From positions 35,004 to 99,003 of the forward strand of contig CAIWRI010000102.1 of the NCBI GenBank assembly GCA_903915035.1: DNA of 64,000 bases, in the 5' to 3' direction. Below are positions 18,326 through 28,088 of the stretch, one piece after another. Numbering within the stretch: position 1 is the stretch's first letter; every line of letters starts with the position of its first letter. The position numbers and the translations under genes were made by a program. The notes beneath the pieces were generated by a model. That model had not been told where the DNA came from. It saw only the letters and a program-made list of their open reading frames with translations, and made no database searches. This DNA is from an uncultured Nitrosomonadales bacterium (GTDB lineage: Bacteria > Pseudomonadota > Gammaproteobacteria > Burkholderiales > Gallionellaceae).

Positions 18326-19737
18326 TCAGTCCTCCGACTGTTGGTTATGCTATTTGAACTGGCGATACCCAGGCTGCCAGCGAGGCGCACATGACTGACA
18401 ACATAACGCTGCTTGCCGGACGCCTCCGCTGCAATGTTGTCTACGAGTCGAATGAGGATGTTCATATCTTCTCCCATTCTTTTTTTTAGACCCGCTTCGA
18501 TTGTTCTTAATGCCACATCGCGCCAGTTCATGTTTGGTACCACCAATACTTCCAGGGAGCGCAGTTCGTGCTGAATCAATTTGAATTCGGCAACACCTTC
18601 CACAGCTCGCAGCACATAAATACCCGCTAGGGCATGCATGATAGTGCCATCGCTTTTTACCAGGAAATCAGTGCTACGCCCCACTACTTCGGAGATAATA
18701 TGCAGACCCTGACCATTTTGGCATGACTCTTCGCTCATCCTCACCATGTCGCCGGTACGATAACGAATAAAGGGCTGAGCGTCAGAGCATAACCCGCTCA
18801 TGACAGCCTCGCCCATCTCTCCCGATTTGACTGGTTTCCCTTGATTGTCAAGTACTTCCATGAAAATGCTTTCGCTTAGCAGCAGCATTTGGCCATGCGG
18901 TGCTTCATGTGCTGTAAAACCGATGTCGCGGCTGCCAAATTCATTGGCTACCGGCACACCAAATACCTCCTGAATCAGCGACCTCTGGTGGGGGAAGAGC
19001 GGCTCGCCCGTAGTACATACCACGCGTAGCTTAGGCAAACTGAAGCGCGCATTACGTTCCTTCGCATGCATCGCCAGCAATGCTAGCGAACTGGCGTAGC
19101 CATAGATAGAACGGGGCTGCCAGGATTGGATAGTTTTTACGTAAATATCCATCTGAGATGGTGACATATTGAAGGCGTTTAGCACCAGCTGATTTACCAG
19201 TCGGTCACGCAATGTTTTGATGCGATCGGTTTTATTGAGCTCGACCGGTGCACCCCATAAATATACTTCCCTTTCACCCGGCTCAACGCCCCACCAGCGA
19301 CGAGCCCGCATTCTGCCTGCCGCATCGGACGCTTGCCGCTGCCTGCCATAATAAAAAGTCAACGGACTGCCACTCGATCCGCCTGTGTTGTAGCGAAAAG
19401 CCCCGCCGGGCACATCATGCCAAACCAACCGATCGCGATTGGCCGACGCATCCGCTTTGTTCATAGTGGGCAACTTATGGTAATCAGAAATCGTTAACGG
19501 ATACGAAAGTTCGAGTCCTGCTGCCTGAATGCGCTCCGCGTGCCAAGGGCAATGCTGCATTGCCACACTAAGTAAGTTTTGCAGTTTTTGCAATTGTAGC
19601 TGCTCAATTTCTTGACGCGATAGCCATTGTGAACGCTCTAATTCACGCAAATAAGTAAACGTCGGTCGACGCAGCAGTTGCTCCTGAAAACGGTAGATAG
19701 AGCCGCCGAGCAGTGAATTAATTGCGGCATACTTCAT
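18322..19737 (-). CDS. CapK/PaaK-like AMP-forming ligase family protein
   Basis: A 471-residue member of the adenylate-forming superfamily, phenylacetate-CoA-ligase branch. The phosphate-binding loop is YNTGGSSGSPLTFYYGR, followed by GEREVYLWGAP, VCTTGEPLFPHQ, EFGSRDIGFTAHE and the RYRTGDMVRM motif that contacts ATP ribose. CapK-type members occur in many capsule and EPS clusters, where they are suspected to activate an acyl or amino-acyl group, with no firm biochemistry that I know of. The ATG at 19737 is preferred, because upstream in-frame residues to 19830 are unrelated to the family. It ends in an ATGA overlap with the toroid gene. Confidence 0.82.
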   Translation of the reverse strand: MKYAAINSLLGGSIYRFQEQLLRRPTFTYLRELERSQWLSRQEIEQLQLQKLQNLLSVAMQHCPWHAERIQAAGLELSYPLTISDYHKLPTMNKADASANRDRLVWHDVPGGAFRYNTGGSSGSPLTFYYGRQRQASDAAGRMRARRWWGVEPGEREVYLWGAPVELNKTDRIKTLRDRLVNQLVLNAFNMSPSQMDIYVKTIQSWQPRSIYGYASSLALLAMHAKERNARFSLPKLRVVCTTGEPLFPHQRSLIQEVFGVPVANEFGSRDIGFTAHEAPHGQMLLLSESIFMEVLDNQGKPVKSGEMGEAVMSGLCSDAQPFIRYRTGDMVRMSEESCQNGQGLHIISEVVGRSTDFLVKSDGTIMHALAGIYVLRAVEGVAEFKLIQHELRSLEVLVVPNMNWRDVALRTIEAGLKKRMGEDMNILIRLVDNIAAEASGKQRYVVSHVRLAGSLGIASSNSITNSRRTE

Positions 19738-19899
19738 TTTTTTTCTGTAACGGTGTATACCGTTGCAGCACCGTATAATTGCTCTGGCCAAGCCGCACAC
19801 CAGCACAGTGATCTGCGCAGTTGCGGGCACATCGTAAGCACGATGTGTTTCCTGAGACGTTCATGTGGCGGAAGCAACGTATCTGCGATGAATCTGATA

Positions 19900-21033
19900 T
19901 TAAACCCCATCTTTAACCTCTCGCTTATGCGTTATTTTTTGCATATCTGACGAAAAAAATTCCGGTATTAACTCTCGATAGAGATCAAGATACTTGCGGG
20001 CCGTATGATCGATACCATACTGTTCCAGGACATGCTTACGCGCAGCATTACCTAGTTTGGCGCGCAGCGCGGGTGTCTCAATCAAGCTGATCATGGCGCT
20101 GCTCAGTGCATTGCGGTCGCCAGGTTGTACAAAAATTGCATGTTCGTTGCCGGATAAAACGGAAGGAATGCCGCCAACAGGTGTAACGATGAGCGGTAAT
20201 CCTGCCGCCGCCGCTTCAAGCATCGAGATTGGCACGCCTTCTGCGTAGGAGGGAAGCACAAAAATATCGGCGTTACGCAGCCAGTTAAACTTGGCTGTAC
20301 CGACTGCGGGGCCTGTGAGTTCGACGCGATCTTCCAGCCCTTCGCGTGCGAGGTATGCTCGCAGTGCGCAGGCAATACCCGGATCTTCCTCGCCGCCTAC
20401 CAGAACCAGACGCGCAAAAAACGGCAATTTTTTGGCACAGGCAACCAGATCCCAGATTCCCTTGCGCTGACACAAGTTTCCTAAAAACAATACGATGATT
20501 TCACCCGCTGTCTTGTTTGTCTTGATGAACGGTGGCAGGGCAACACCATTTTCAATCACAGTAAGTTGGGCACCCGGCAAGCGCGACTCAAGCTTGTGTT
20601 GCCACTCGATAGACAGCACGACTACCCGCGCCGCGCGCCGCGCAATGAATTGTGCAAGGTATCGTGTAATTGGCGACAGTCCGTCGAGAAAAGTATCGAA
20701 GCGCGCGCCATGGACGTGCAGAACCACGGGTACGCCACGTAATCTTGCCAGCAGCAAATATGAGCCATCCAGAAAATAGCTCAGTCCGCTACAGGTATGG
20801 ATATGAGCCAAACTATGGCCTATCGGATTCAGTGCACGCCACCATGCATGCCACGACGTGAAACGCGCTGCCACGGCTCTTGCCAGTGAGCGACCTTCTG
20901 GTGTGCGCTTTCCGGTATTGAACAATATTAATTCAACCTCACACGCCAGACTGGAATGCGCTATGTCGTCGATCACGCTGGACATGCCGCCTATCATGGG
21001 TGGCGTGGGGCCTGCCATCACAACGCGCATCAT
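19900..21033 (-). CDS. Glycosyltransferase, GT4/group 1
   Basis: A 377-residue GT-B enzyme. The N-terminal glycine loop is VVMAGPTPPMIGGMSSVIDD, the domain-linking VIENGVALPPF follows, the donor-domain start is IIVLFLGNLCQRKGIWDLV, and the EX7E region is FVLPSYAEGVPISMLEAAAAGLPLI. It likely adds a hexose to the EPS repeat. The start overlaps the stop of the upstream GT (ATGA at 21030-21033), showing translational coupling. A 162-base gap separates it from the CapK-like gene, the widest inside the operon; a secondary promoter there is possible but I saw none that was convincing. Confidence 0.86.
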   Translation of the reverse strand: MMRVVMAGPTPPMIGGMSSVIDDIAHSSLACEVELILFNTGKRTPEGRSLARAVAARFTSWHAWWRALNPIGHSLAHIHTCSGLSYFLDGSYLLLARLRGVPVVLHVHGARFDTFLDGLSPITRYLAQFIARRAARVVVLSIEWQHKLESRLPGAQLTVIENGVALPPFIKTNKTAGEIIVLFLGNLCQRKGIWDLVACAKKLPFFARLVLVGGEEDPGIACALRAYLAREGLEDRVELTGPAVGTAKFNWLRNADIFVLPSYAEGVPISMLEAAAAGLPLIVTPVGGIPSVLSGNEHAIFVQPGDRNALSSAMISLIETPALRAKLGNAARKHVLEQYGIDHTARKYLDLYRELIPEFFSSDMQKITHKREVKDGV

Positions 21034-22253
21034 AGTTGGGGGCCTTTCCGCAATCGCATCAAATCGCCATAGACTATCTGATAGCGCGCTACGCTGGTCT
21101 TCCAGTTGCGCTCAGTCTCAACGAAGCGGCGACCAGCTTGTTTCAGTGTGGGCCATCGCGCTGTTGATTGCAGTAATCCCAGCACTTTATCTGCCAGAGA
21201 CTGTGGATTTCCGGCGTTGAACAGCACGCCCATTTCTCCGTCCCGAATCAGTTCTTTATGTCCGCCTACATCGGATGCGACGAATAAACGCCCTTGTGCC
21301 ATCGCTTCCAGCGGTTTTAACGGCGTGACCAGATCGGTGAGGCGCATTGAGTGTCGCGGATAAACCAGCACATCGATCAGGTCGTAATAACGGTTCACGT
21401 CGTTGTGCGGCACACGACCGCTGAATATCACTCTGTCAACAATACCAAGCTTGCTAGCTAGCTGCTTGAGTGCTTTTTCATGCGGTCCGCCGCCTACCAG
21501 TAAAACGCGCACATCCGGCGCATGATCGAGTATGCGCGGTAAGGCCCTCAGCAGTAGATCCAGCCCTTCATAGGCATAGAAAGAACCGATAAAACCCAGC
21601 ACGCGCGCGCCAGTCAGTCCGAGTTGTACTTTCAATCTTTCATCCGCTGCGCCGCCTGTGGAAAACTTCTCGATATCAACCGCATTGGGAATCACGGTGA
21701 CTTTAGACGAAGGAATGCCACGCGCAACGATATCGCCGCGTAGACCTTCGCAGATCGTGGTGACTGCATCAGCATGTTTGAAAGCATAAGTTTCCATCGC
21801 ACGGGTCAGGCAATAACGCAAGCTGCCTTGTTTGCTGGTGCCGTGATCTGCCGCCGCGTCTTCCCAGAAGGCGCGCACTTCGTATACGACCGGAATGCCA
21901 AAATCACGACCTGCTCGGAGCGTCGGCAACGCGTTAAGTACCGGGGAATGCACATGCAGAATATCGGGCTTTACAATGGCAATCACCTCGCACAAGCGAC
22001 GCGCAAGACTTTGCATAACCGCAAATTGCTTGAGTACCGGCATGCGGCTCAACATACCAGAATGTTTGGATGTGCGATAAAAATGCAGGTCGTCTGCCTG
22101 TTCTTCCAGCACGTTACAATTGACCTGTTTCTCGCTGGTGAGATGAAAGGTTTCCCAGCCAAGCGCGCGTTGCTCGCGCAGAATCGCAGCGGTTCGAAAT
22201 GTGTATCCGCTGTGCAGCGGAATCGAATGGTCGAGTATATGCAGGATGCGCAT
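21030..22253 (-). CDS. XrtA-associated glycosyltransferase (TIGR04063-like)
   Basis: A 407-residue GT-B enzyme whose N-terminus, MRILHILDHSIPLHSGYTFR followed by TAAILREQRALGWETFHLT, is the distinctive signature of the PEP-CTERM/exosortase A-associated Daro_2409 family. The donor domain has VLGFIGSFYAYEGLDLLLRA and a YPRHSMRLTDLVTPLKPLEA motif with the catalytic-site glutamate. ATG 22253 is chosen because it starts exactly at the conserved sequence; an in-frame ATG at 22274 would add seven residues. It lies directly after the amidotransferase gene. Confidence 0.88.
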   Translation of the reverse strand: MRILHILDHSIPLHSGYTFRTAAILREQRALGWETFHLTSEKQVNCNVLEEQADDLHFYRTSKHSGMLSRMPVLKQFAVMQSLARRLCEVIAIVKPDILHVHSPVLNALPTLRAGRDFGIPVVYEVRAFWEDAAADHGTSKQGSLRYCLTRAMETYAFKHADAVTTICEGLRGDIVARGIPSSKVTVIPNAVDIEKFSTGGAADERLKVQLGLTGARVLGFIGSFYAYEGLDLLLRALPRILDHAPDVRVLLVGGGPHEKALKQLASKLGIVDRVIFSGRVPHNDVNRYYDLIDVLVYPRHSMRLTDLVTPLKPLEAMAQGRLFVASDVGGHKELIRDGEMGVLFNAGNPQSLADKVLGLLQSTARWPTLKQAGRRFVETERNWKTSVARYQIVYGDLMRLRKGPQL

Positions 22254-22254
22254 A

Positions 22255-24162
22255 TCAGCGGATATCCGGTTCATTCATGACGTTGCCCAAAAAGGCATCA
22301 AACATGAGCAGTGACCAGAGCGGTGCACTGTAGTCTCGCCTTCCGGCTTCGTGTTCCTCAACAAGGTGCGTGAGAAAATCGCGATTGAAAATCCCGCTGT
22401 AAGCCAGGCGGTTGCCAAGTACAGATTTTTTTACTCGATCCCGTAATGGGCCGCGAAACCAGCTTGCAAGAGGTACGGCAAAGCCCATCTTTGGACGATA
22501 GAGGATGTCCTCGGGAAGGTGAGGTGCGAGCGCTTTCTTGAAAATGTACTTTCCTTCGCCGCTGCGCAATTTGTAATCCGAGGGTAGGCCGGAAGTCCAT
22601 TCTACAAACTGGTGATCGAGCAGCGGCACGCGCACTTCCAGCGCATGCGCCATGCTTGCCCTGTCCACTTTGGTGAGGATGTCGCCTGGCAGGTAGGTCT
22701 TCATATCGAGGTATTGCACCAGGGATAGCGGATCATTGGTAGGCGACTGCGCGGCATGGTTTTTCAAAACTTCAACAGCCTTGTAGCCTTGCAGTTCACG
22801 CTGGAAAGACGTGCTGAAAAGGCGCGCGCGCAGCTTGTCGTCCATGACAGAGACACTGTGGAAATAGCCTTCTACGGAGTCGCGCGCAAGCGCTTCGAAA
22901 GTAGTTTTTGCACGAAAAATCTTAGGCGCAAAGTCAGCTTTTGGATATATTGTTCCGAGTAATCCGAAAAGCGGACGACGGATTCCTAATGGCAGCAGGG
23001 ACCTCATTTTTTCCTCATGCATATGGGTGCGATAGCGACGGTAGCCCGCAAAATTTTCGTCCCCGCCATCGCCGGAAAGTGCAACGGTGACGCTTTTTTT
23101 CGCCAATTCACATACACGGTAAGTAGGTAGTGCCGAGCTGTCGGCATAGGGTTCATCATAAAGCGTGGCGAGGCGATCAATTAGCGCGAAATCATCAGTG
23201 TTCACCTGTCCCGTGTTGTGTCTGGTGTGGTAGCGACTAGCTATCCTGGCGGCATATTCGGCCTCGTTGAATTTCGGATTAGTAAATCCGATCGAACAGG
23301 TATTGACTGGGTCTGGCGAGAGTTCGGCCATCATGGCGACTACAGCACCGGAATCGACACCGCCGGACAGAAATGCACCTAGCGGGACTTCGGCTACCAG
23401 GCGGATTTTTACGGCTTCCCTGACCCGCCGGATCAGTTCTTCACCGGCGTCTTGCTCGGAAATCTGCCCCACAGGATTGAAAGGGATATCCCAGTATTTT
23501 TTTGGTGCGGGAAAAGGTTTGCCATGGGTCAGTGTGAGACTATAGCCAGGAGAGAGTTTTCGGGCGTCGTTGAAAATGGTTCGGGGTTCAGGAATATAGC
23601 CATAGGCAAAGTATTCTTCGATAGCGCAACTGTCCATTTTGCGGGGAAAATCAGGATAAGCAAGCAAAGCTTTGAGTTCGGAACCAAACAGGAAAATGCC
23701 ATTTGGCAGCAGGCCGTAATATAGCGGCTTGATACCTAGCCGATCGCGCGCGAGAAACAGGGTGTTTTTATTGCAATCCCACAGGGCGAAGGCAAACATG
23801 CCACGGAAACGGTGCACACATGCTTCCCCCCATTCTTCCCAGGCATGCACGATGACTTCGGTGTCGCAGTGGGTGCGGAAAGTATGGCCGAGTGATACAA
23901 GTTCAGGCATCAGGTCGACAAAATTGTAAATCTCGCCATTGAATACGACAACCACGCTGCCGTCCTCGTTGAAAAGCGGTTGCTGCCCGGATGACAGGTC
24001 GATGATGGAAAGTCTGCGATGTCCGAATCCTAAGCCAGCTTCGACATGTATTCCGCCTTCATCCGGTCCGCGGTGAAGCTGGGACGCGTTCATGAGCGAA
24101 AGCACATTCCTGTCGATCTCAGCTTTTCCCCTGGTGTCAAAGATGCCTGTTATTCCGCACAT
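22255..24162 (-). CDS. XrtA-associated amidotransferase 1 (asparagine synthase-like)
   Basis: A 635-residue two-domain enzyme. The mature N-terminus begins with Cys2 (MCGITGIFD), the glutaminase nucleophile, followed by QLHRGPDEGG and VVVFNGEIYNF. The synthetase domain has the pyrophosphatase loop FLSGGVDSGAVVAMM, ALSGDGGDENFAGY and YLPGDILTKVDRASMAHALE. It matches the recalled TIGR03108 family found in XrtA/EPS loci, where it probably amidates a uronic acid or another carboxyl group of the polysaccharide rather than free aspartate. It is four bases from the upstream GT and part of the same operon. Confidence 0.9.
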   Translation of the reverse strand: MCGITGIFDTRGKAEIDRNVLSLMNASQLHRGPDEGGIHVEAGLGFGHRRLSIIDLSSGQQPLFNEDGSVVVVFNGEIYNFVDLMPELVSLGHTFRTHCDTEVIVHAWEEWGEACVHRFRGMFAFALWDCNKNTLFLARDRLGIKPLYYGLLPNGIFLFGSELKALLAYPDFPRKMDSCAIEEYFAYGYIPEPRTIFNDARKLSPGYSLTLTHGKPFPAPKKYWDIPFNPVGQISEQDAGEELIRRVREAVKIRLVAEVPLGAFLSGGVDSGAVVAMMAELSPDPVNTCSIGFTNPKFNEAEYAARIASRYHTRHNTGQVNTDDFALIDRLATLYDEPYADSSALPTYRVCELAKKSVTVALSGDGGDENFAGYRRYRTHMHEEKMRSLLPLGIRRPLFGLLGTIYPKADFAPKIFRAKTTFEALARDSVEGYFHSVSVMDDKLRARLFSTSFQRELQGYKAVEVLKNHAAQSPTNDPLSLVQYLDMKTYLPGDILTKVDRASMAHALEVRVPLLDHQFVEWTSGLPSDYKLRSGEGKYIFKKALAPHLPEDILYRPKMGFAVPLASWFRGPLRDRVKKSVLGNRLAYSGIFNRDFLTHLVEEHEAGRRDYSAPLWSLLMFDAFLGNVMNEPDIR

Positions 24163-24165
24163 AGC

Positions 24166-25317
24166 TCAGTTCCCCGTCATTTTGGTCATCTGATGACCAT
24201 GGTCATAGACTTGCAAATAGGCACGTACCATGGCGTCCATGCTGAAGTGCTTTACTGCGCTTTTTCTTGCGGTTTTACCGTGACGTATGATCAGAGGACG
24301 ATAATCAAGATAGCTTAACATGCAGCGCACCATGGCTTCCGGGTCCGCTGGCGGTACCAGCATGCCGGTTTTATCGCTCATGACCAGCTCCTCATTACCA
24401 CCTACTTGCGTGGCAATCACAGGCAGTCCGCTTGCCATGGCTTCCAGTATGGTATTTGAGATGCCTTCAGATAGAGACGGCAGGACAAAAATATCCATCT
24501 GGCGCATGATCCCGGCTATGTCGTCGCGAGCACCCGGTAGCCAGGCGATATCAGCGCATTGGGCAGCTTCCAGCAGTGCTGCGGCCTGATTTTTGAGTGA
24601 GCCATCTCCTATGAGGATGAGGCGCACCGTTTTACGCAGCTCCGGTCTGATTTCAAGCAGGCGGATAAAAGCGCGCACCAGGTTGGTTTGATCTTTGACG
24701 GGTTGCATTCTTCCTACCGTGCCGAAAACGATTAAACCTGATTTTGAGAAAGGCAGGGCGTTGTTTTTTTCAGCGGAAGGGTGAAATTTTTCTGTATCAA
24801 CGCCGTTGTAAATTTGTGTGAGCTTGTTTTTTGGAACGCCGACCTTTAAATGCATATAAGATTCAAGATCGCGTGACAGGGCAATGGCGTGGTTGACAAC
24901 GGGCATGAGTGAGCGTCGCAACAGACGATGCTTGCGGTTATTACCGTCGATATCATCAAACTCCCTGCCGTGTTCGCTGTGTATGCGTACCCTGACACCT
25001 GCCAAAATAGCAGGAATAACCGCTTCCAGCGTGGCCAGATTACGCGTATGCACGATATCGGGTTTTAGCACTGTGAATTGTTGCCACAGGCGGTAATAGA
25101 GATGGAAATCGTTTCCTTCCCGCTTTTTAAGATCGATGATCTCGACATCCTTGCGATAAATTCTGTCCCGAAAATCCGAATAGCCTTTCAGGCACAGGAT
25201 GACATGCCGGTAACGATCTTCAGGGATATGGTTAATCAGGTTGACCAGACCGTTTTCCAGTCCGCCGATATCCAGACGGTAAATGACATGAGCGATCAGC
25301 GGGGGGTTATTTGCCAT
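24166..25317 (-). CDS. XrtA-associated sugar transferase (TIGR03088-like)
   Basis: A 383-residue GT-B enzyme. The N-terminal LIAHVIYRLDIGGLENGLVN with LINHIPEDRYRHVILCL matches the 'sugar transferase, PEP-CTERM/EpsH1 system associated' family. The second domain has IYNGVDTEKFHP, VFGTVGRMQPVKDQTNLVRA and FVLPSLSEGISNTILEAMASG (the EX7E motif as EGISNTILE). It overlaps the XrtA gene by 11 bases. It probably extends the lipid-linked EPS repeat in the cytosol. Confidence 0.9.
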   Translation of the reverse strand: MANNPPLIAHVIYRLDIGGLENGLVNLINHIPEDRYRHVILCLKGYSDFRDRIYRKDVEIIDLKKREGNDFHLYYRLWQQFTVLKPDIVHTRNLATLEAVIPAILAGVRVRIHSEHGREFDDIDGNNRKHRLLRRSLMPVVNHAIALSRDLESYMHLKVGVPKNKLTQIYNGVDTEKFHPSAEKNNALPFSKSGLIVFGTVGRMQPVKDQTNLVRAFIRLLEIRPELRKTVRLILIGDGSLKNQAAALLEAAQCADIAWLPGARDDIAGIMRQMDIFVLPSLSEGISNTILEAMASGLPVIATQVGGNEELVMSDKTGMLVPPADPEAMVRCMLSYLDYRPLIIRHGKTARKSAVKHFSMDAMVRAYLQVYDHGHQMTKMTGN

Positions 25318-26866
25318 GATTTTTAGCTACTTTCGCAACCTGACTCAGGGTAAGTTTTATCTGTGGCAGCATCTGTTGCAAAAAATTACGCATCAAATTT
25401 TCTGCCGCGCTGGCATCGTCCTGGAGCGGGGTTGCAAGAATAATCACTGCAGCATCATCTCGCCCATCTAGCAGCCTGGACTTGGCTTCCAATGCCTTGG
25501 CGATATAAGGACTGATTATCCAATGATTGTCCATCCAGTACCATTGCCAGACCAGGAGTCGCATTTCAGGAGAGTGCAAATGCGCTTCAATCAGTGGTAC
25601 CCGCTCATTACCGATGAGTACAGTCTTCTGAGCATCTCCTACATTGCCCCAGAATTTGTCATTGCTTGTCACCAGTTTATTTTCAGAGGAAATAAGTTCA
25701 AATCCACGTGTCTGGCCATGGTAATAGGCTGCATACAGGGAAACAGCCTTGCCTTCTTTGATGTAGTTTTGGGTAAACTGGATCCTGCTGCCGAGATAGT
25801 GTGGAGTCCAGTTGGATAAGGGATGAGGGTCTGGTTGCCATTGACCACCAGCTGGCGGCGGAATGAAAGACAAATCGGCGGGAGCGTTCAATAATTTGTC
25901 CAAATGCATGGCGTAAAGAGGCGGGGACAGTGTCAGAATAATTACTACAGACAGCGGAAAAATAAAACTGCAGGTAGTTATTGGCTGTAGTATTGGCCTG
26001 CTTATTTTATGCGCGACGGGAAGACTGTATTTATTTTCGCGAAACATGGACCCGATCCAGAACAAAAATAGCATCACGATGCCGAAAAATATCCAGCCGT
26101 AAATAAGATGGTCGATGCCAACAGCCAGGCGCATATCACTCAGGTTTCCGATCATCACGATCATATAAGCGCGAAGCCCGTTCGCCAAGACGGGGGTTAT
26201 CGCGGAAGCCAAGATAAAGATTAGTCTTCTTGACATATTCCGGTAGCTAAAATATGCATAAAGTACGCCTAGCGTCAGGGACGAGACGAAATAACGCAGT
26301 CCGCTGCAGGCTTCAACTACCGACCAGCTGCCATTTGGCAGGCTAAAAAACGTACCTTCACGATAAATCGGAACCCCGGTAAGTTGCAGTGCTGCGACAG
26401 TAAAATCCGCAGTGAAGTTCATCATGGCAGGGATCAGAGCTTCACCAAATGGAACGGCAAGAAGCAGGAAAAACAGCGGAAAGGTGATCCGGCGAAATAC
26501 ATCGTTACCCAGCAGCATCCAGACGGATGCGATAAGCATGCCGATAACACTGTATTGCTGCACGACCATGGCGCCAGCCTGATGACCCAGTTGCCAGATA
26601 ATTCCACTGAGGAGTAAGGCGATCATTCCCCGGAAAGCGGGTCTGGGATAAACTTCAGCCAAGGATGCACGTTCTCGCCAGACCAGCCAGAGGCTGATGG
26701 GGAAAATCAGAAATCCGTGAGTATAGGTTTCATTGTTCAACCATGTTTGTATCGTGAAACGGACGATTTCATGATAGCTGGCGAGTATGGTTAGTACAGC
26801 TACGAACACAACAATTAAGGCTGAGCGCCAGTGGACGGGTACGTTGAAGCTGGCGACAGTCTTCAT
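25307..26866 (-). CDS. xrtA: Exosortase A fused to an EpsI domain
   Basis: A 519-residue inner-membrane protein. Residues 1-about 275 form the exosortase: eight or so helices and the catalytic triad Cys187 (VVEACSGLRY), Arg232 (NGLRAY) and His253 (IDHLIYGW). Exosortases are thought to cleave and anchor proteins with a C-terminal PEP-CTERM tail. After another helix near 300-320, residues about 330-500 are periplasmic and match the EpsI family (HYLGSRIQFTQNY, VSLYAAYYHGQ, LVWQWYWMDNHWI). The fusion is the normal arrangement in XrtA systems (TIGR03109 plus TIGR02914). The start overlaps the upstream GT by four bases. No PEP-CTERM substrate was recognised in this window. Confidence 0.93.
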   Translation of the reverse strand: MKTVASFNVPVHWRSALIVVFVAVLTILASYHEIVRFTIQTWLNNETYTHGFLIFPISLWLVWRERASLAEVYPRPAFRGMIALLLSGIIWQLGHQAGAMVVQQYSVIGMLIASVWMLLGNDVFRRITFPLFFLLLAVPFGEALIPAMMNFTADFTVAALQLTGVPIYREGTFFSLPNGSWSVVEACSGLRYFVSSLTLGVLYAYFSYRNMSRRLIFILASAITPVLANGLRAYMIVMIGNLSDMRLAVGIDHLIYGWIFFGIVMLFLFWIGSMFRENKYSLPVAHKISRPILQPITTCSFIFPLSVVIILTLSPPLYAMHLDKLLNAPADLSFIPPPAGGQWQPDPHPLSNWTPHYLGSRIQFTQNYIKEGKAVSLYAAYYHGQTRGFELISSENKLVTSNDKFWGNVGDAQKTVLIGNERVPLIEAHLHSPEMRLLVWQWYWMDNHWIISPYIAKALEAKSRLLDGRDDAAVIILATPLQDDASAAENLMRNFLQQMLPQIKLTLSQVAKVAKNHGK

Positions 26867-28083
26867 GTTGCTTCCTCTTGATGTCTTTGCGGCTTAACTT
26901 CCAAAAAGTCATCAATTTTTGCAAGATTTCGCGTCCAGTCATATTGATCCAGTATTACGTCGCGTCCAGTCTTATTCCGGGTAAATTTTGATTCAAGCTG
27001 GCTGAGAATCTGTCTTGAGATTTCTTCTGCGCTATGCCCGATGAAACAGCCCGTTTCCCTATCTGCCGTTATGCCTTCCATGGCCTGCGGCGTTGCAATG
27101 ACGGGTTTTTCCATTGACATGGCTTCGAGCACCTTGTTCTGTATGCCTCTTGCAATTCTGAGCGGCGCAACAGCCATGTGCGCGCAGGCAAGATAGGGGC
27201 GTATGTCAGCTACGCGTCCGGTCACATGAATGCCCTGCAGGGATGACAGTTTAATGACAGATTTTACCGGATTAGAGCCTACGATATAGAAACAGGCATG
27301 CGGTTTTTTTGCCAAAACTTGCGGAAATATATCGCGGGCAAACCACTCCACGGCATCAATATTGGGCCAGTAATCCATGGCGCCGGTGAATACCAGTACC
27401 GTTTCCTCCTGTCCGTAGGGATTGTCATAAGCTATATCCGGGGAAAAGTATTCCGCATCGACGCCGTTGCAGTAGACATGAATCCGGCTCTTGGTGAGTG
27501 GCGCAAGCTGATTGAAATGAGCCGCTTCTTTGGGAGAGACAAAAAATGAAGCGTCGAAATCACCGGCAATTTTTCGTTCATAATTGAGCAGTAGTCTGCC
27601 TTCTCGGCGGTAAAGTGCATTTAGCGGCCAGCGCTTCGATTGCGCATATTGAGTCCACTTGTCGGAGTCGATATCCACGAAGTCCATGATCCGTTTCACG
27701 TGAGCGAAATGTTCGACATATTGAGCCATGGCTGAAGAGAAAACGACGATGCTGTCGAAATTGCGATGCGCTACGGCCGAGTTGACCCAGGATTGCAATT
27801 GTGCATTTCTGTAATAGGGCAGAGTCAGCGCTTCACCTGAGAATAAGCCGGATAAGCTGCGCAATCTGGAGATGCGCGGATTCATCGGTAGCAGGCAGCA
27901 TTCCTTGCATAAGGTCTGCAAAAAATTCACGTACTGCCAGTCATCTTCATTGTCGATGAAAGTGCCAAGATAGATATTGTATCGGGTGCGGAGGTGCTGG
28001 AGCAGGTGGAATGACCTGATCTTGTCGCCCTTGTTTGGCGGGTAGGGTATGCGATGTGTGAGATAGAGCAAATTATTGATCAT
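26863..28083 (-). CDS. XrtA-associated sugar transferase (TIGR03087-like)
   Basis: A 406-residue GT-B enzyme. The N-terminus NLLYLTHRIPYPPNKGDKIR is the hallmark of the 'stp1' PEP-CTERM/EpsH1-associated group. The donor domain includes VLVFTGAMDYWPNIDAVEWF and MAVAPLRIARGIQNKVLEAM followed by the PVIATPQA strand. It is six bases downstream of the FemAB-like gene and coupled to xrtA. Its constant place next to xrtA in this type of locus suggests an early, conserved step in assembling the repeat unit. Confidence 0.9.
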   Translation of the reverse strand: MINNLLYLTHRIPYPPNKGDKIRSFHLLQHLRTRYNIYLGTFIDNEDDWQYVNFLQTLCKECCLLPMNPRISRLRSLSGLFSGEALTLPYYRNAQLQSWVNSAVAHRNFDSIVVFSSAMAQYVEHFAHVKRIMDFVDIDSDKWTQYAQSKRWPLNALYRREGRLLLNYERKIAGDFDASFFVSPKEAAHFNQLAPLTKSRIHVYCNGVDAEYFSPDIAYDNPYGQEETVLVFTGAMDYWPNIDAVEWFARDIFPQVLAKKPHACFYIVGSNPVKSVIKLSSLQGIHVTGRVADIRPYLACAHMAVAPLRIARGIQNKVLEAMSMEKPVIATPQAMEGITADRETGCFIGHSAEEISRQILSQLESKFTRNKTGRDVILDQYDWTRNLAKIDDFLEVKPQRHQEEAT

Positions 28084-28088
28084 CGTGT

